Below are positions 1-9,319 of a DNA stretch of 33,813 nt, piece by piece (within the stretch, counting starts at the first letter, position 1; each line of letters begins with the position of its first letter). Location: contig JAFGOZ010000130.1 of NCBI GenBank assembly GCA_016926235.1, positions 1 to 33,813 on the forward strand. The letters are read 5' to 3'. This DNA is from Bacteroidales bacterium (GTDB lineage: Bacteria; Bacteroidota; Bacteroidia; Bacteroidales; UBA10428). The translations under genes and the position numbers were made by a program. The notes beneath the pieces were generated by a model. It was not told the origin of the DNA, did no database searches, and saw nothing but the letters and a program-made list of their open reading frames with translations.

Positions 1-1
1 A

Positions 2-1138
2 AACGGATATAATATTCCCAGGAGTCAACCGACAACATTAACATTCCGGAACAATTCTCTTACATCTGTAAATTCAGCCGGATATATTCTACAGGCAGGA
101 GATGAGACCCCCGGGCTGAACAACAATCATCTTGACGGCGAGGTAATTACAGGCAACAGATTCGTATGGAACGGAACCGATGAGGATAGCTGGACCCATT
201 CCGTGTTTACTGGTTATAATATTAACGTCATTTTGAAATACAATTATTTGGACAAAACTCCTAACGGTATTCAGCGAAAATCCAACGGGATGACGGATGC
301 CACAGGCGTCATTGCCTACAATATCATTAAAAATCCGAGGGTCGGCGTAGTGGCAAAGGGGATTAATGGGATAAGAATATTCAACAATACTTTTTACAGT
401 GATAAAACACCAGCGCAAACATACCGTGCATTAATAGATATTCATACGAACACAGATGGGGGCTTGGATGCACCTTCAACAGGAACAAAAATTTTTAACA
501 ATATTTTTTATACCAGGAATAGAATCCTGAATATCTGGGTATATGAAGATGTTTGTCTTGAAGGATTTGGTAGTGATTATAATGTTTTCTGGTGTGAGTC
601 TGGAGATCCGGTTTTCAAAGTTGGGGATAAATACAAATCGTTCAGCCAATGGCAGGCAATGGGTTATGATCAGCATTCCGTGGTAATAAATCCCAACTTC
701 AATAATTTCACAGATTTTGTACCAGCGGAGCGGCTTAACTATGGTACAAATCTTGGGGAGAGTCTCATTCAAGGATTGGCTATTGATGCGGCCTGGAGCA
801 ATGTAAGCCCGCATACGGCTATTCAGAATGGTATATGGCAGGTTGGGGCGAGGATCTACGAAGAAGAAGTCATCATAGAAGAGCCTTTGGATTCCGTGAC
901 CTTAATCTATCCAAACCCTGCTCAAGGGATTTTCTATGTTCTGAATAATGATCCGGAAAGGATCTATACGAACATGAAGATTTACAGTTCCGGAGGAATG
1001 CTAGTCTGGCAGCAGGCCCTTATCCGTGAGCTGAATCAAGTATATCTTCCTGGAGGTTTTGCTTCAGGACTATATACTATCGTTCTGGAAGGCGGCAATC
1101 TTGACAATTATCTTAAAAAACTAATTATTGTTGATTAA
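2..1138 (+). CDS. Secreted right-handed beta-helix protein with T9SS type A sorting domain (5' truncated)
   Basis: The reading frame is open from base 2, so the gene starts left of the window; about 378 residues are visible. The first ~270 visible residues are Asn-rich, with repeated N-x-F/I-x-N-N-x-F/I rungs (for example around 385-400 and 496-510), as in parallel beta-helix proteins that bind or cleave polysaccharides. The last ~75 residues, from the YPNPAQG motif (about 908-928) to the end, are a Por/T9SS C-terminal sorting domain. The protein is therefore probably exported across the outer membrane, then attached or released. No catalytic motif could be assigned because the N-terminal part is missing. 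It converges with the next gene, only 8 bases separating the two stops, so they are separate transcripts. A GTG at 203 is an internal codon, not the start. It could be a lyase, epimerase or non-enzymatic adhesin. Confidence 0.85.
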   Translation, partial: NGYNIPRSQPTTLTFRNNSLTSVNSAGYILQAGDETPGLNNNHLDGEVITGNRFVWNGTDEDSWTHSVFTGYNINVILKYNYLDKTPNGIQRKSNGMTDATGVIAYNIIKNPRVGVVAKGINGIRIFNNTFYSDKTPAQTYRALIDIHTNTDGGLDAPSTGTKIFNNIFYTRNRILNIWVYEDVCLEGFGSDYNVFWCESGDPVFKVGDKYKSFSQWQAMGYDQHSVVINPNFNNFTDFVPAERLNYGTNLGESLIQGLAIDAAWSNVSPHTAIQNGIWQVGARIYEEEVIIEEPLDSVTLIYPNPAQGIFYVLNNDPERIYTNMKIYSSGGMLVWQQALIRELNQVYLPGGFASGLYTIVLEGGNLDNYLKKLIIVD

Positions 1139-1146
1139 TCAAAGGA

Positions 1147-3246
1147 TTAACCCTTTATAAATTTTTGCGTAAGCAGGATCTGATTTGCTGCTATCATAAG
1201 GACATAGATGCCGCTGTTCAGATGAGAGAGGTCAAAGTGCCGCGTGCTTTCATCTCTTGAAAGCTGTTCCCGATACACTGTTTTGCCTATCAGATCTACA
1301 ATGGTGACTGTAAAGATGTCGGCATCCAGCAAGGTGGTAAAGTCGATGGAAAATCGCCCGTCATTAGGGTTAGGATAGAGATTGAAGTAATCCCTGGCTT
1401 CAATATAGGATGTCACTGTAAGATCAAGGGAAGATGAAGTGGAAGAGGCCTTCATATTGTCAGTGGCAACAGCCTTGAGCTCATAGGAGCCGGCCGGCAA
1501 GTCCTTAAGGGTAAATGAAAAAGGAGCTCCTGTTTTCTCGTAAAGCTTTATAGCGCCGTTGAAAAGTTCCACTTTTGTTATTGAACCATCCGGGTCTGAA
1601 GCATTTACATCAATAGTAATATTAGCCGGAGAAGCGAATGAACTGCCTTTTGTAGGTGACGCAATACTGACTATTGGCAATTTATTTACAGGGGTGACAG
1701 GTTTAACAACAGTAATAGAAACGGCAGCCGAAACAGTTTTTGAGCTAGCATTATCTATTGCTACCGCCGTTAGAGAGTAGGTCCCTTCGGGGACCTCTTT
1801 CCAGGTGATAGTATATGGAACTGTTATTTTTTCTCCAATTTTGATATTGCCCTGAAAGAACTCTACTTTTATGATTGACCCATCGGCATCAGAAGCAGAA
1901 GCATTGACGGTAATTGAGGCAGGTGAAGTGAAGGAAGCACTATTCGAAGGAGAAGAAATACTGACAACAGGTGGTTGGTTGGCAACGACGGGAGCGGGTG
2001 CTACTGTTTCAAAGGCGCCAATATCCGGCGCTTGCCCATTGAATGGCAATCCAACATTCATTCCGGCATCAATTAAGTCTGACCCGGTTGCAAGATGCAT
2101 GAAATCAATATCTGGCAAATCTCCATTTGCTTTTCTGGGCGTAGACAACTGCGATCCGTCAAGACTGACATAGTCATCATCATTTACTGAAAAAGAGGAA
2201 TTTGCTGTATTATTTATCAAAAAATTATTATTTGATACAACTGATGACGAAGTCAGACAGCAATATTCAGCATTACGATAAGAAATGTTGTTTTTAATGA
2301 TATGTGGTTTATCATAGCTTCCTAACCAAAAGCCATGAGCCCCATTAAAGCAGGATGTATTATTATATATAGCAATCATCGAATTAGCGCCATTCTGATG
2401 AAAACCCCATGATCTGTTATTATAAGCGAGGCAACTGGATATTGTTCTTCTTATTGAATTACCACTTTCCAGATCTGATTTTCCCAGTTTGAATCCGACA
2501 CCATTACCGGCAGGCTCAGAGGTATCAGCTAAATAACCATTATTCCATGACCAGCAACTGTCAATGATTACAGAGCCATCATTTTCCCAGAGGTCAATTC
2601 CATCATCAGTGTTCCACCAAAAACGACAACCTTTGACTATGTTGGTCAATCCTGATGGAATATAACAAATTTCTAAGCCATCAGCATTTTCGTATGGATT
2701 AGCTGTTAATGGATCTGAGTTATGATGGAAATCACAATTTAGTATCAGGTTATTGTCACATGCTTTAGCCATTATCATCCCATGACCATTGTGATGAGAA
2801 TTTATAAGTTCAAAAACATTATGGTTTGAATATTGAACCTTAAGTCCGGCGTTAATTTCCGTATTATATTGATTAAAACCAGTTATTTCGATATTTTTCC
2901 AATGAAAATAATCACCGGAAAAATAGATGCCATTATTTTGCTGATAGGAGAAATTAGTTGATTTTGTGATGATTGGGATTTCCCCAGGGTATGCCCAAAT
3001 ATTAATTATTTGTGAACTTGTCCCGCTCTTACTTGTAAGAAACTGAGTGGAATTGTAAAAATAGGTCCCCCCTCTGAGAAAAACAGTATCTCCCGCAGAT
3101 ATTAAAGTCCATGCTTTATTCAATGTAAACAATGGGCTATTAATTGTGCCAGAATTCGAATCATTCCCTGTGGATGATAAATAGTAAGTCTTGGCATAAG
3201 ATGAAATACTTAAGAAGCTAAGCAATAAGAGCAAGGCTTTCTTCAT
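1147..3246 (-). CDS. T9SS-secreted PL9-like polysaccharide lyase with two Ig-like domains
   Basis: This 699-residue protein starts at the ATG at 3246, which begins a clean signal peptide (MKKALLLLL..., cleavage near residue 18). A 16-residue upstream extension would run across a likely promoter. Residues ~20-410 are a right-handed beta-helix. The signature resembles family PL9 (Pel9A type): NADG with D189, DDGID with D214, D215 and D218 (calcium ligands in that family), and GFKLG with K253 (the position of the catalytic Lys). The spacing closely tracks the D209/D233/D234/D237/K273 pattern I recall for Pel9A. Two Ig-like domains follow (~425-520 and ~525-615), each with a DADGS/DPDGS-I-x-KVE motif, then a C-terminal Por sorting domain (YPNPNDG onward). 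It probably cleaves uronate-rich polysaccharide outside the cell; the true substrate is unknown. The family is fairly sure, the activity is inferred. Confidence 0.85.
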   Translation of the reverse strand: MKKALLLLLSFLSISSYAKTYYLSSTGNDSNSGTINSPLFTLNKAWTLISAGDTVFLRGGTYFYNSTQFLTSKSGTSSQIINIWAYPGEIPIITKSTNFSYQQNNGIYFSGDYFHWKNIEITGFNQYNTEINAGLKVQYSNHNVFELINSHHNGHGMIMAKACDNNLILNCDFHHNSDPLTANPYENADGLEICYIPSGLTNIVKGCRFWWNTDDGIDLWENDGSVIIDSCWSWNNGYLADTSEPAGNGVGFKLGKSDLESGNSIRRTISSCLAYNNRSWGFHQNGANSMIAIYNNTSCFNGAHGFWLGSYDKPHIIKNNISYRNAEYCCLTSSSVVSNNNFLINNTANSSFSVNDDDYVSLDGSQLSTPRKANGDLPDIDFMHLATGSDLIDAGMNVGLPFNGQAPDIGAFETVAPAPVVANQPPVVSISSPSNSASFTSPASITVNASASDADGSIIKVEFFQGNIKIGEKITVPYTITWKEVPEGTYSLTAVAIDNASSKTVSAAVSITVVKPVTPVNKLPIVSIASPTKGSSFASPANITIDVNASDPDGSITKVELFNGAIKLYEKTGAPFSFTLKDLPAGSYELKAVATDNMKASSTSSSLDLTVTSYIEARDYFNLYPNPNDGRFSIDFTTLLDADIFTVTIVDLIGKTVYREQLSRDESTRHFDLSHLNSGIYVLMIAANQILLTQKFIKG

Positions 3247-3282
3247 AGATGTATAATTTTGACGAATGCGAAAATATTTTGA

Positions 3283-3290
3283 CAAACATA
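3283..3290 (-). promoter_or_regulatory. Possible Bacteroidota -7 box (TATGTTTG) for the PL9-like gene
   Basis: Read on the minus strand this is TATGTTTG, an exact match to TAnnTTTG. It lies 36 bases upstream of the ATG at 3246, a plausible leader length. No clear TTTG -33 box is present at the usual 19-21 base spacing, so this rests on one element only. Confidence 0.35.
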
Positions 3291-3478
3291 TCAAATTTTA
3301 CGATGAATGTCCAGTTTTGTTGCACTAAGAGAAAAAAAATATCGTTATGAAATATCAAGATTAACGGAAAGAGATGGAACAAGAGTAACAACAGTCTGTT
3401 TGACTAATTAATACCTTTTTTTACCAGCAAAAGAGTTGTGTTTAATCGGAAATTGAATTATTTGACGAAAAAGATTTT

Positions 3479-4858
3479 ATGAATTTCAAACAATTAGTGC
3501 CCGTGTCTTATCTTAAGGATTATTTTACTAAGGGTCATGAGAGGAGCATTCGGGCTAAAAAAAATATTGCAGCTACAATAGTAATTAAGGGTTTCAGCAT
3601 TGTTATAAGCCTTGTCTTTGTTCCATTGGTACTTAATTATGTTAATTCTTCACAATATGGTATCTGGTTAACGTTAAGTTCGATCGTCGGATGGTTTAGT
3701 TTTTTTGATATCGGATTAACTCAAGGTCTGCGCAATAAATTCGCCGAGGCAATTGCACGTGGGGATCACAATGCAGCTCAGGTATTTGTAAGCACAACTT
3801 ACGCAATCTTGGGGATTGTATTTTTTTGTGTTTGGCTGATCTTTCTCCTCGTTAACAATTTTCTGGACTGGAGTAATATTCTGAAAGTTTCAAAAGAAAT
3901 GCAATCAGAGGTAACTATTTTAGCTCTGATGGTTTTTACGTACTTCTGTCTTGCCTTTGTCTTGAGAATAATTACAACAATCTTTTTGGCAGATCAGAAA
4001 CCCGCAAAATCATCATTAATCGATCTACTCGGTCAATTATGCTCATTAATATTTATTTCAATACTTGTTAAAACGACTGAGGGCTCATTGATCAGACTAG
4101 GGATCGCCTTATGTGCCTCTCCGATTATAGTCTTGATGGCAGCCAATCTCATCTCATTCAAAGGATCATATAAGATTTATAAACCAACTTTTTCTCAAAT
4201 CAATTTTGTACATGCACGAAGCCTTATAAATCTGGGAGTTAAATTCTTCGTTATTCAGATAGCCAGCATAATTCAGTTTCATACCGCAAACATTATCATT
4301 GCCCGTAATTTTGGCACTGGTGAGGTGACAGCATACAATATTGTCTTCAAATACTTTGGGATGTTAAATATGATAAATACCATATTTATTGCTCCATTCT
4401 GGTCTGCTTCCACTGAGGCTTATCTTAAAAATGACATTAAATGGATAAAAAATAGCATAAAAAAGTATAATTTATTAAACATATTATTAATTGGGGTTGG
4501 GTTACTTATGTTGATTTTCTCAGGTGCGGTGTATCGGCTATGGCTTGGAGAAGGGAAAGTGGTTATCCCATTTTCGCTTTCTCTTTGGGGTTTTATCTAC
4601 TTCAATGTTATTCTGTACGGAACAAAATATGTCAGTTTTCTTAACGGCATTAATGCCTTACGCATTCAATTTACTGCAAGTATTATTAGTCCATTCCTAT
4701 ACTTAGTGATTGCATTAACCCTGATCAACTATTCGGATATGGGTGTTCATGCCCTTTATATAGCTTCAGTCGTAGCAAACTTTAATGCTATAATTTTGGC
4801 ACCATTACAATATTACTTAATCATAAATAAGAATAAAAAGGGGATTTGGGCGGCTTAA
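3479..4858 (+). CDS. Wzx-type O-unit flippase (polysaccharide transporter, MOP superfamily)
   Basis: This 459-residue protein consists almost entirely of hydrophobic segments, about 12-14, matching the length and layout of PST/Wzx lipid-linked oligosaccharide flippases. The N-terminal block (KKNIAATIVIKGFSIVISL, then an NSSQYGIWLTL segment and FDIGLTQGLRNK) is typical of Bacteroidota polysaccharide flippases. It would move an undecaprenyl-diphosphate-linked repeat unit from the cytosolic to the periplasmic face of the inner membrane. It is the first gene of the long plus-strand run and is followed by the polymerase gene, the classic Wzx/Wzy pairing. The preceding 232-base intergenic region is shared with the divergent PL9-like gene; no convincing forward promoter was identified there. 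The exact substrate cannot be told from sequence. Confidence 0.9.
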   Translation: MNFKQLVPVSYLKDYFTKGHERSIRAKKNIAATIVIKGFSIVISLVFVPLVLNYVNSSQYGIWLTLSSIVGWFSFFDIGLTQGLRNKFAEAIARGDHNAAQVFVSTTYAILGIVFFCVWLIFLLVNNFLDWSNILKVSKEMQSEVTILALMVFTYFCLAFVLRIITTIFLADQKPAKSSLIDLLGQLCSLIFISILVKTTEGSLIRLGIALCASPIIVLMAANLISFKGSYKIYKPTFSQINFVHARSLINLGVKFFVIQIASIIQFHTANIIIARNFGTGEVTAYNIVFKYFGMLNMINTIFIAPFWSASTEAYLKNDIKWIKNSIKKYNLLNILLIGVGLLMLIFSGAVYRLWLGEGKVVIPFSLSLWGFIYFNVILYGTKYVSFLNGINALRIQFTASIISPFLYLVIALTLINYSDMGVHALYIASVVANFNAIILAPLQYYLIINKNKKGIWAA

Positions 4859-4957
4859 TAAAATCATCACACATTTCGTTTAATTGGCTTGTGACACGAA
4901 GGAGGAAGAAAATTAATCGTCAATTAAAAGCGTAGGATGTAAAAGAAATCGATTTGT

Positions 4958-6409
4958 ATGTATAAGTTTGTTTACTATATCTTAAATATCTTTCTTGGAT
5001 TAAGTGTAGTCCAATTATTAGCGGTTGATACTACAACAGTAAAGTTGGTAGGCCTGGTTTTACTCATTATTCATTCTTTTATTCTATTTCATATTCTTCA
5101 TAATGAATTCCTCTTTATAATATATTCCCTCTCTATATGTATTTTGGGTACTGGAGATTACCTTGGAGGGATTACCCTAGCGCCTCTAATTGTTATTGTT
5201 AGTTACTTGCTCTTTCATGGTCGACTATACATAAAAGACAAGTTTATAGGCATTAGTCTGTTAATTCTATTCATCACTAATTTACTGGGGTATATGGTAA
5301 AGAATCCCTCTGATTTGATGGATATAATACAGTCCTCGATAATTTTTCTGGGATTTATTCTGACTTTCATTTTTATACAAAATTTCAAATTCACGAAAGA
5401 TCAGATTAAATATTTATTTCAAGTCTTAACCTTTATCTCAGTATTATTGTTTGTTGTTGCTCTTAACCAGAAGTTTGTCTTTATAGATAGCTCAGTATTT
5501 TTATTGGGAGCAAATCCCGGTTATTCTTCAGTTAGTAGTGTAAAGTATGCGTTTGAAGGACGCTTCCCGTCTCTGTTTGGCGATTATGAGCTATTTTCTG
5601 AGTTCGCTCTCTTAATGTTCATACTTGCTTTTTCTTTTTTCATGGATAAAAAATCCACAGTGTATTATAATATGAGTAATACGCCTCTATTTCTGATGAT
5701 TTTTAGCTTTTTAAATATTTTGATAACAGGTACGAGGTCAGGATTTATTTTGGTCTTTGCTTTCATAATCATTTTCTTTATCTTCCGGACAGCTACATTG
5801 TTTTCTAGTAAGGCCCTGCTACTAATCTCATTTTTGGTCATAATGATACCTCTTATTATAAATTTTGGTGAGGTTTTGGGATTTGATGTAATGACTAATC
5901 GTTTGAGTGAGATTGACCTGAGAAGATTAAGCCTTAATAGCCTGATTACAGGGGAAGAGATAAATAGGGGGTACGTATATGCAGAAGGATACAAAAGAAT
6001 TGGCGAAGAGAACTGGATTCTTGGATATGGTTATGGTGTTTCACAATCCAACAGAATGGCCTGGCTGGGGAAGCTTGGTCCATTAGGAAGTAATATTAAG
6101 GATTTTCATAGTTTGTATTTATGTATTCCCATGATCTACGGCTGGATTGGAGGTGCTACTTATCTGGCATTAATTATATATTCTATTTTGGTTCTTTTCA
6201 AATCTAGTTTAACAGCAGATAATAACTCACAAAAAGGAATTTTGATTGGTTTTGCCTTTTTGTTTACATTTTTTCTCATTAATGAGATAAAAATCAATTC
6301 ATTAAGATCTTATAACTATCATTTCCTGATCTGGATTTTACTAGCGATTTCAATTTCGTTGAGCAATTATGAACCTGGAATAACTAATGTTAAACATAAA
6401 ACAAATTGA
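4958..6409 (+). CDS. Wzy-type O-antigen/exopolysaccharide polymerase (or O-antigen ligase family)
   Basis: This is a polytopic inner-membrane protein of 483 residues with roughly 10-12 hydrophobic segments and one long soluble loop (about residues 300-385). It has two features common to the Wzy/WaaL family: a GTRSG motif (residues 258-262) at a membrane boundary, and an F-H-S-L-Y-L motif around H384 just before a membrane segment ending in GWIGG. It would join flipped repeat units into polymer on the periplasmic side. Position directly after the flippase gene favours polymerase over ligase. A purine-rich GGAGGAAG run lies near 4900 but is too far from the ATG to act as a ribosome binding site. 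The gene is notably AT-rich: the 60-base line at 5641 is about 30% G+C, as is usual for Wzy genes. Confidence 0.83.
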   Translation: MYKFVYYILNIFLGLSVVQLLAVDTTTVKLVGLVLLIIHSFILFHILHNEFLFIIYSLSICILGTGDYLGGITLAPLIVIVSYLLFHGRLYIKDKFIGISLLILFITNLLGYMVKNPSDLMDIIQSSIIFLGFILTFIFIQNFKFTKDQIKYLFQVLTFISVLLFVVALNQKFVFIDSSVFLLGANPGYSSVSSVKYAFEGRFPSLFGDYELFSEFALLMFILAFSFFMDKKSTVYYNMSNTPLFLMIFSFLNILITGTRSGFILVFAFIIIFFIFRTATLFSSKALLLISFLVIMIPLIINFGEVLGFDVMTNRLSEIDLRRLSLNSLITGEEINRGYVYAEGYKRIGEENWILGYGYGVSQSNRMAWLGKLGPLGSNIKDFHSLYLCIPMIYGWIGGATYLALIIYSILVLFKSSLTADNNSQKGILIGFAFLFTFFLINEIKINSLRSYNYHFLIWILLAISISLSNYEPGITNVKHKTN

Positions 6410-6488
6410 AATTATTTCTACCACCAGAGCATGAAAATTATCAAAAACATTTGATACTCTAAATTGTAATGATTTCTGCATGTTTGTT

Positions 6489-7748
6489 ATGAGAATTTTG
6501 TGGTTTACTAATACTCCCTCAATGAGTGTGCCTCATTTTGATCAGAAGGGAATAGGAGGTGGCTGGATTGAGTCCCTTGAGAAAGAATTGACAAAAGACC
6601 AGAATATTAAATTAGGAATTTCGTATAATGTTTACGGCGTCGAAGATGGATCATTCAAAACTAATAATACTACATATTACCCCGTTATAAAAGCCAGGCC
6701 GAAGAACAAAATTATGAGAATTGTTGAAGGCTGGAATCACAAGTCTCAACTAAGGAGTGATATGAAGCCATATTTGGACGTGATTGATGATTTTAAGCCT
6801 GATGTAATACATATTTTTGGAACGGAAAGTGAATTTGGTCTCCTTTCAAGCTTTACAGGAATACCATGTCTGATATACATTCAGGGAATCTTAACCATAG
6901 TAACCCGGAAATGGTTTAGTGGGTTATCCCCATTCGAGGTATTTAAACATTCTCACAAATTGAGTATATTAAAAGGGAGGGGATTATATCATGATTATTA
7001 TAAAACGCTAAAAGCAGCCAGACGTGAGGAGATTATTTATAAAAGCAATAAAATTTTCATAGGTCGCACCGACTGGGATAGGAGGATCTCATCAGTTTTA
7101 TCTCCAGGGTCTCAATACTTTCACTGCGATGAGATTATGCGTTCCGTATTCTATCAAAACGAATGGATTAGTAAATCACGAAGGGAGACTTTTACCATTA
7201 TTTCAACAACAAGAAAAGCTATTTACAAGGGCTTGGAAACAATACTTGAAAGCGCATTGTATGTTAAGCGATTTTTCCCGAAATATAAATTCAAATGGAG
7301 AGTGGCTGGAGTCAGAAATACAGACGAGGTGTCACTATTGATTGAAAGGAAACTTAAAGTCAGATTTGGAGACGTGGGGATAAGTTTATTGGGGCCATTG
7401 AGTGAGGAAGAGCTGGTTACAGAGATGCTTCAGGCTGATCTATTTGTTCATCCTTCTCATACTGATAACAGCCCTAATAGTATTTGTGAGGCAATGTTGC
7501 TAGGCATGCCCATCATTGCCACATATGCCGGTGGGATCCCAAGTATCATCCTTGATAAGGAAGAAGGTTTGCTAATTCAGGACGGTGATTCTATTGCACT
7601 TACAGGGGCAGTTCTCGAACTATATCACAATCCGGAATCCAGTATCCTTCTCGGCGAGAATGCACGAAAGAAAGCATTGATGAGAAACCATCCTGCCAAA
7701 GTGATTAAAGTGCTCTTGGGAATTTATAATGTGGTTCTGAACAAGTGA
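6489..7748 (+). CDS. Glycosyltransferase family 4 (GT-B fold)
   Basis: This 419-residue protein opens with MRILWFTNTPSMS, a GT4-type first beta strand; an in-frame ATG three codons upstream (6480) is a possible but less typical start. The C-terminal half carries the donor-binding region: a FVHPSHTDNSPNSICEAM segment where the usual E-x7-E pair reads D-x7-E, then LGMPIIATYAGGIPSII. It would transfer a sugar from a nucleotide donor onto the growing lipid-linked oligosaccharide at the cytosolic face. Donor and acceptor cannot be assigned. It is separated from the polymerase gene by about 80 bases and followed by a 261-base intergenic stretch. Confidence 0.88.
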   Translation: MRILWFTNTPSMSVPHFDQKGIGGGWIESLEKELTKDQNIKLGISYNVYGVEDGSFKTNNTTYYPVIKARPKNKIMRIVEGWNHKSQLRSDMKPYLDVIDDFKPDVIHIFGTESEFGLLSSFTGIPCLIYIQGILTIVTRKWFSGLSPFEVFKHSHKLSILKGRGLYHDYYKTLKAARREEIIYKSNKIFIGRTDWDRRISSVLSPGSQYFHCDEIMRSVFYQNEWISKSRRETFTIISTTRKAIYKGLETILESALYVKRFFPKYKFKWRVAGVRNTDEVSLLIERKLKVRFGDVGISLLGPLSEEELVTEMLQADLFVHPSHTDNSPNSICEAMLLGMPIIATYAGGIPSIILDKEEGLLIQDGDSIALTGAVLELYHNPESSILLGENARKKALMRNHPAKVIKVLLGIYNVVLNK

Positions 7749-7897
7749 ACTTAAAAGGGAATTAGACTGGATATTCGCCGTAGAGGATTAACGAATGCTT
7801 TATAAATCATCCAGACTTGTTGTCACTCCTTTATGATAAAATTACTCAATGATAAACATATCATGGCAAAGTATATTTTAATAAAACACATAATTTA

Positions 7898-7912
7898 TAT
7901 GAGATTCTCATA
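7898..7912. other. Short perfect palindrome in the 7749-8009 intergenic region
   Basis: TATGAGA-T-TCTCATA is a perfect 7-base inverted repeat around one central base, about 100 bases upstream of the acyltransferase gene. It could be an operator, but a palindrome of this size can occur by chance in AT-rich DNA. Nothing else was recognised in this 261-base gap. Confidence 0.2.
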
Positions 7913-8009
7913 AACTTTTATTGGTAAATTTTGGATGCTGCTAGTTGAGAAAAACTTTCACCAGCTTCCGTAAAAATACAATATTCTTATGGTACTCCGT
8001 TTTTAGTTT

Positions 8010-9134
8010 ATGCAGAATTTTAAGCCAAAGGAGAAAAATCTATCCATTGAGACACTAAGAGGCATCGCTATAATTATGATGGTTGCCGGGCATGTAATAG
8101 GTGCCAGCAAGGAAACTGGTTTGCGAGTTCAGGATGATTCAGGATGGAGATATTTTTATGATTCGTTCGAATATTTAAGGATGCCCCTGTTCACTGTTAT
8201 ATCAGGATTTATATATTCTTTTAGACCCGTTGAGCCTGGCAGATTATTTCCCTTTTTAAAAGGGAAAGCCAGAAGAATTCTATTTCCACTGATTGCAGTT
8301 GGCACCCTACATTTTTTAATCCAGCAACTTATTCCTGGTACGAATTCCAAACACGAAATCGAAGATATTTGGAAAATATATTTATTCCCATATGAACATT
8401 TCTGGTTTCTTCAGGCAATTTTCTTAATTTTTGTTTTTATCGCTATGATAGATCACTTTAAATTAATTTCTACAACAAAGAAATGGTTTATGGTACTCCT
8501 TTTAACTGTGCTTGTGCGTAGTTTTATGCCATATTTTCAGGGTATTTTTTTTTGCTATAAAGGCTTTTTAAATCTTCTTCCTTTTTTTGTGCTGGGATGT
8601 GGCATTGAGAGATATCAAGATCTATTTAGAAGTAAGACTGTCATACGTGTACTTCTAATCCTATTTATCATAGCAGTTTCTCTTCAACAATTTTGTTTAC
8701 TGAAAGGCATGAGCATTAACGGTCTGGGATATACTACAATAAGCTTGTTGGCTGCCGGCCCGGGGATTACTCTTTTATTTTATATAAGAAAGGATGTACC
8801 AGTTTTATCTAAACTGGGCTATTTTGCATATGGAATATATCTTTTTCATGTATTTGGCACAGCTGGATCGAGGATACTTATAATGAATTTGAATGGTGCA
8901 GATATCACTTTATTATTTTTTAGTGGTCTATTAGCGGGTTTGGGATTACCGATTATTATTGAATTGGTAATAGAAAAATCACCACTGCTTCGAATGATTT
9001 TTCTCGGGTTGAGGAAACAAGCTGATAAACAATTAGTGGCAAAATTAACCCAAGAATCGCAATCAGATGAAAATATGCAGCTCGACAGTATAAATGTGCA
9101 ATTAGTCAATAATAGTACTATAAACAGGCCATAA
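8010..9134 (+). CDS. Acyltransferase family 3 (OafA/NodX-like membrane O-acyltransferase)
   Basis: This 374-residue polytopic membrane protein has the acyltransferase-3 signature near its N-terminus: SIETLRGIAIIMMVAGHVIG (about residues 11-30), including the conserved R-G and the His. About ten hydrophobic segments follow. Family members move acetyl or other acyl groups from cytosolic acyl-CoA to sugars of surface glycans. It probably O-acylates the repeat unit or polymer made by this cluster. No periplasmic SGNH domain is fused; the last ~40 residues are polar. The gene has intergenic stretches of 261 and 185 bases on either side, larger than elsewhere in the cluster, so it may be a separate unit. 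Confidence 0.87.
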   Translation: MQNFKPKEKNLSIETLRGIAIIMMVAGHVIGASKETGLRVQDDSGWRYFYDSFEYLRMPLFTVISGFIYSFRPVEPGRLFPFLKGKARRILFPLIAVGTLHFLIQQLIPGTNSKHEIEDIWKIYLFPYEHFWFLQAIFLIFVFIAMIDHFKLISTTKKWFMVLLLTVLVRSFMPYFQGIFFCYKGFLNLLPFFVLGCGIERYQDLFRSKTVIRVLLILFIIAVSLQQFCLLKGMSINGLGYTTISLLAAGPGITLLFYIRKDVPVLSKLGYFAYGIYLFHVFGTAGSRILIMNLNGADITLLFFSGLLAGLGLPIIIELVIEKSPLLRMIFLGLRKQADKQLVAKLTQESQSDENMQLDSINVQLVNNSTINRP

Positions 9135-9264
9135 GAACCTCAAGGAGCAAGCCCGGTTCAGATGAAGGGTAAAAATTGAACCTGTTATCGGGCATATCAA
9201 GAATGCCATTTATTTTGTTCTGGGTTTACTAACCGGTAATTTGCCACCAAAATATGTAGATTTT

Positions 9265-9284
9265 CTTGTTTATTGAAAAACAAG
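9265..9284. terminator. Weak hairpin between the acyltransferase and GT4 genes
   Basis: CTTGTTT and AAACAAG form a perfect 7-bp stem around a 6-base loop, in the 185-base gap after the acyltransferase stop at 9134. There is no T-tract after it, so termination is doubtful. Confidence 0.2.
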
Positions 9285-9319
9285 GCTTCCTAAGGGTCGA
9301 CTAAAAAAAGAGTGCATTT

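Noticed and set aside
1131..1142. Perfect 12-base palindrome TTGATTAATCAA at the end of the first gene
   Set aside because: It has no loop, lies over a stop codon in an AT-rich stretch and has no T-tract of its own; likely chance.
3247..3294. Sixteen-residue N-terminal extension of the PL9-like protein
   Set aside because: The downstream ATG at 3246 begins a clean signal peptide, and the extension would cover the possible -7 box.
9149..9196. Possible hairpin GCCCGGTTCA ... TGAACC ... CGGGC after the acyltransferase gene
   Set aside because: It needs a 16-base loop and a bulge, and no T-tract follows.
9210..9240. TTTG followed 19 bases later by TAATTTG upstream of the GT4 at 9320
   Set aside because: The second element is one base short of TAnnTTTG, so it does not match a Bacteroidota -7 box.
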